A DNA stretch of 8,560 nucleotides from Ghiorsea sp. Its GTDB lineage: Bacteria > Pseudomonadota > Zetaproteobacteria > Mariprofundales > Mariprofundaceae. A program made the position numbers and the translations under genes. The notes beneath the pieces were generated by a model. That model was not told where the DNA came from and did no database searches. It worked only from the letters and a program-made list of their open reading frames with translations. Of the stretch, positions 6,911 to 8,560 are shown piece after piece (within the stretch, counting starts at the first letter, position 1; every line of letters begins with the position of its first letter). The stretch covers positions 1 to 8,560 of the forward strand of contig JALUHL010000170.1 of the NCBI GenBank assembly GCA_027053695.1. Direction: 5' to 3'.

Positions 6911-8560
6911 TTACTGTTTCAGCAGCAATGCCAAGGCATGATAGCGTGTGGGCACTTGCTCATCAGCTTGTGTAGCTTGTTCAAACATGGCTTTTGCCTT
7001 TACAGCATCACCCAATTTGTAATTGACCATGGCAATATTGACCATGATGTCTGGATTGGTTTCCACCTCCAAAGCCTTTTCATACATGTTCAGTGCATCT
7101 TTGAATTTATGCTGAAGGAAATAGATGTTACCGATATTGTTCAAGGCAGCGAGATTGTCATCATCATCAGCCAAAATCTTTTGAAGTTCAGCTGTTGAGC
7201 GGTCATACAAACCACTTTGGGCATAGACGATGGCAATTTGCATTTTTGCTTCAATGTTGTTGGGGTCTAAGGCCAACATCATGCGGTATGGGCGCACCTG
7301 ACGCTCCAATGCTTTAACCGATAAAATTTCCCATTCTTTTTCAATTTTAGCGCCAAGCGTTTCTTTGCTTGGAATATCCACGGCAAAGTCGGCGGGTGGT
7401 AAGGTTACAGGTGGATAGTTTTGCCAAGCTTTAGCCAAGGGCATGATTTTCATTTTCGCTTGTTTACCATACAAATGATACTTGCGTGCACCTTCAGCCC
7501 AAGCTTCGGTGAAGCTTGCTGCAATCAGTGTTGCCTCCACCGGCACCCAAACTTTGCCATCGATAATAGCCAGCGCTTCATCGTTGGAGCTAATCAAATC
7601 TTTTTGTGCTTCAGGCACGCCTGTATTAAACATCATCAATAAATGTTGCGGTACATCTAATATCGCTGTTTCAATGCCTAGGTTTGCCAATGCGGCGCTA
7701 AGAAGAATAGATAAATCATCGCAGTCACCGCTGCGTTGGCGCAAGGTTTCTCTAGGAAACTGCACAGTATCCAATTGCGTAGCGCCCAATTGGTCGTAAG
7801 GCGTGTTGGGGTCGAGTAAGTATTTGATGCCATAAGCAGAGAAGCCATCAAATACGGTCATCGCTTTGGCAACATTGGTGTTGACCGCACCTTTTTGTGG
7901 TTGGTATGCATTGATAAGCTGGCGTGTAAACACGGCGAGCGTATCATCTTTAGGTGTGGCAAATGAGCCAACCATATCCAGCTTATCCCAGACAATGGCA
8001 TTTTTACCATAGATGGTGAGCGGTGCATTCAATGTTTCCACATGCGGTTTGCCAGCCATATAATATTCGGCACGCACCTCTGTTTGCACGCCTGTATCTT
8101 CATCAATATCAAGGATGCGATTGTTAAAAGCAGCAAGCAGCGGCACTTCAACTTCTGCACCAGCAGCAATGCGCTCGACCACCGCAGTGGTGGGGAAATC
8201 CATATACTCTTTGACCAATAAAGATACTTTCACATTGGAATAATCAATGCCAGCCTCATTTTTAAGAATAAGCGTGCCCACGGGCACATCCGTATATTGT
8301 TTGTATGCCGCTGAGAACACACGGTTGTAATCCAGCTGTTTAAGCTTGGGCCCTAATAAGTTGCCGCCAGCATCCACAGAGCGTTTTTTCTGCAAATAAG
8401 CCAAATTGAGCTGCTGCCTATATTTGGCATTGTCTGGCGCAAGTTCAACGGCTTTCTCTAATGATGAAATAGCTTTATCAAAAGACTGGCGAGCGAGATA
8501 AATGCTACCCGTGAGCACCAAAGGCGCAGCATTGCGAATATCCAGAAGGGATGCTTTTTC
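6911..8560 (-). CDS. TPR protein with internal transglutaminase-like domain (partial, N-terminus beyond right edge)
   Basis: The open frame runs into the right edge with no start; 549 residues are visible, and numbering here is from the first visible codon. A TTG at 8521 is not needed as a start, because the frame continues and residues 14-55 already form a TPR ('AISSLEKAVELAPDN'). A beta-rich segment (about 90-185) follows. The transglutaminase-like core comes next: 'RSGDCDDLSILLSAAL' (276-291, nucleophile Cys280), His306 in 'PQHLLMMF' and 'WVPVEATL' (338-345). Glu342 stands where many family members have Asp. The C-terminus (about 420-535) carries roughly three more TPR units, including 'NNIGNIYFLQHKFKDAL' (474-490). 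No membrane segment is visible; an N-terminal signal would lie outside the window. The likely site is the cell envelope, with a peptidase-like or scaffolding role, but the substrate is unknown. It precedes the small exported protein by 70 bp. Confidence 0.9.
   Translation of the reverse strand, partial: EKASLLDIRNAAPLVLTGSIYLARQSFDKAISSLEKAVELAPDNAKYRQQLNLAYLQKKRSVDAGGNLLGPKLKQLDYNRVFSAAYKQYTDVPVGTLILKNEAGIDYSNVKVSLLVKEYMDFPTTAVVERIAAGAEVEVPLLAAFNNRILDIDEDTGVQTEVRAEYYMAGKPHVETLNAPLTIYGKNAIVWDKLDMVGSFATPKDDTLAVFTRQLINAYQPQKGAVNTNVAKAMTVFDGFSAYGIKYLLDPNTPYDQLGATQLDTVQFPRETLRQRSGDCDDLSILLSAALANLGIETAILDVPQHLLMMFNTGVPEAQKDLISSNDEALAIIDGKVWVPVEATLIAASFTEAWAEGARKYHLYGKQAKMKIMPLAKAWQNYPPVTLPPADFAVDIPSKETLGAKIEKEWEILSVKALERQVRPYRMMLALDPNNIEAKMQIAIVYAQSGLYDRSTAELQKILADDDDNLAALNNIGNIYFLQHKFKDALNMYEKALEVETNPDIMVNIAMVNYKLGDAVKAKAMFEQATQADEQVPTRYHALALLLKQ

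Noticed and set aside
8519..8521. TTG as the start of the transglutaminase/TPR gene
   Set aside because: The frame stays open through the window edge with residues that fit the TPR fold, so the gene is truncated rather than starting here.

Overview
The window is a compact stretch of a Gram-negative bacterial chromosome with all seven genes on the minus strand. It carries a type IV pilus motor/platform/sensor set, a class of proteins with signal peptides and TPR repeats, and a cobalamin lower-ligand enzyme. Base composition looks moderately AT-rich (mid-40s % GC by eye, not computed). The gene order aroE-pilB-pilC-pilS is reminiscent of delta- and zetaproteobacterial pilus clusters. The taxon cannot be fixed from the sequence alone; a proteobacterium in the broad sense is the safest statement.

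Layout in the direction of transcription (right to left): (1) 8560-6911, a large TPR protein with an internal transglutaminase-like domain, cut at its N-terminus by the window edge. (2) 6840-6304, a small exported protein with a FecR-like 'AVIGVRG' motif and a TPR-like C-terminus. (3) 6288-5254, cobT, which activates 5,6-dimethylbenzimidazole for cobalamin assembly. (4) 5196-4291, aroE, shikimate dehydrogenase. (5) 4294-2597, pilB, the pilus extension ATPase. (6) 2595-1399, pilC, the inner-membrane platform. (7) 1365-1, pilS, a six-TM PAS histidine kinase whose ATP-binding domain runs off the left edge; pilR would be expected next.

Spacing is tight. Gaps are 70, 15, 57, -4, 1 and 33 bp, so most of the window could be one or two transcripts. 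aroE and pilB overlap by 4 nt, and the pilB Shine-Dalgarno lies inside aroE. pilB and pilC are 1 bp apart. The 57-bp gap before aroE holds the only convincing sigma-70-like promoter (TTGACA, 17 bp, TATTTT), placed so that the transcript would start at about the aroE ATG. That gap may therefore divide a cobT-containing upstream unit from an aroE-pil downstream unit.

No stretch of more than 300 bases lacks a gene. I saw no RNA genes, insertion sequences, CRISPR arrays, integration sites or origins. Most of the window is well-recognised core biology. The least explained part is the transglutaminase/TPR protein plus the small FecR-motif protein at the right end.
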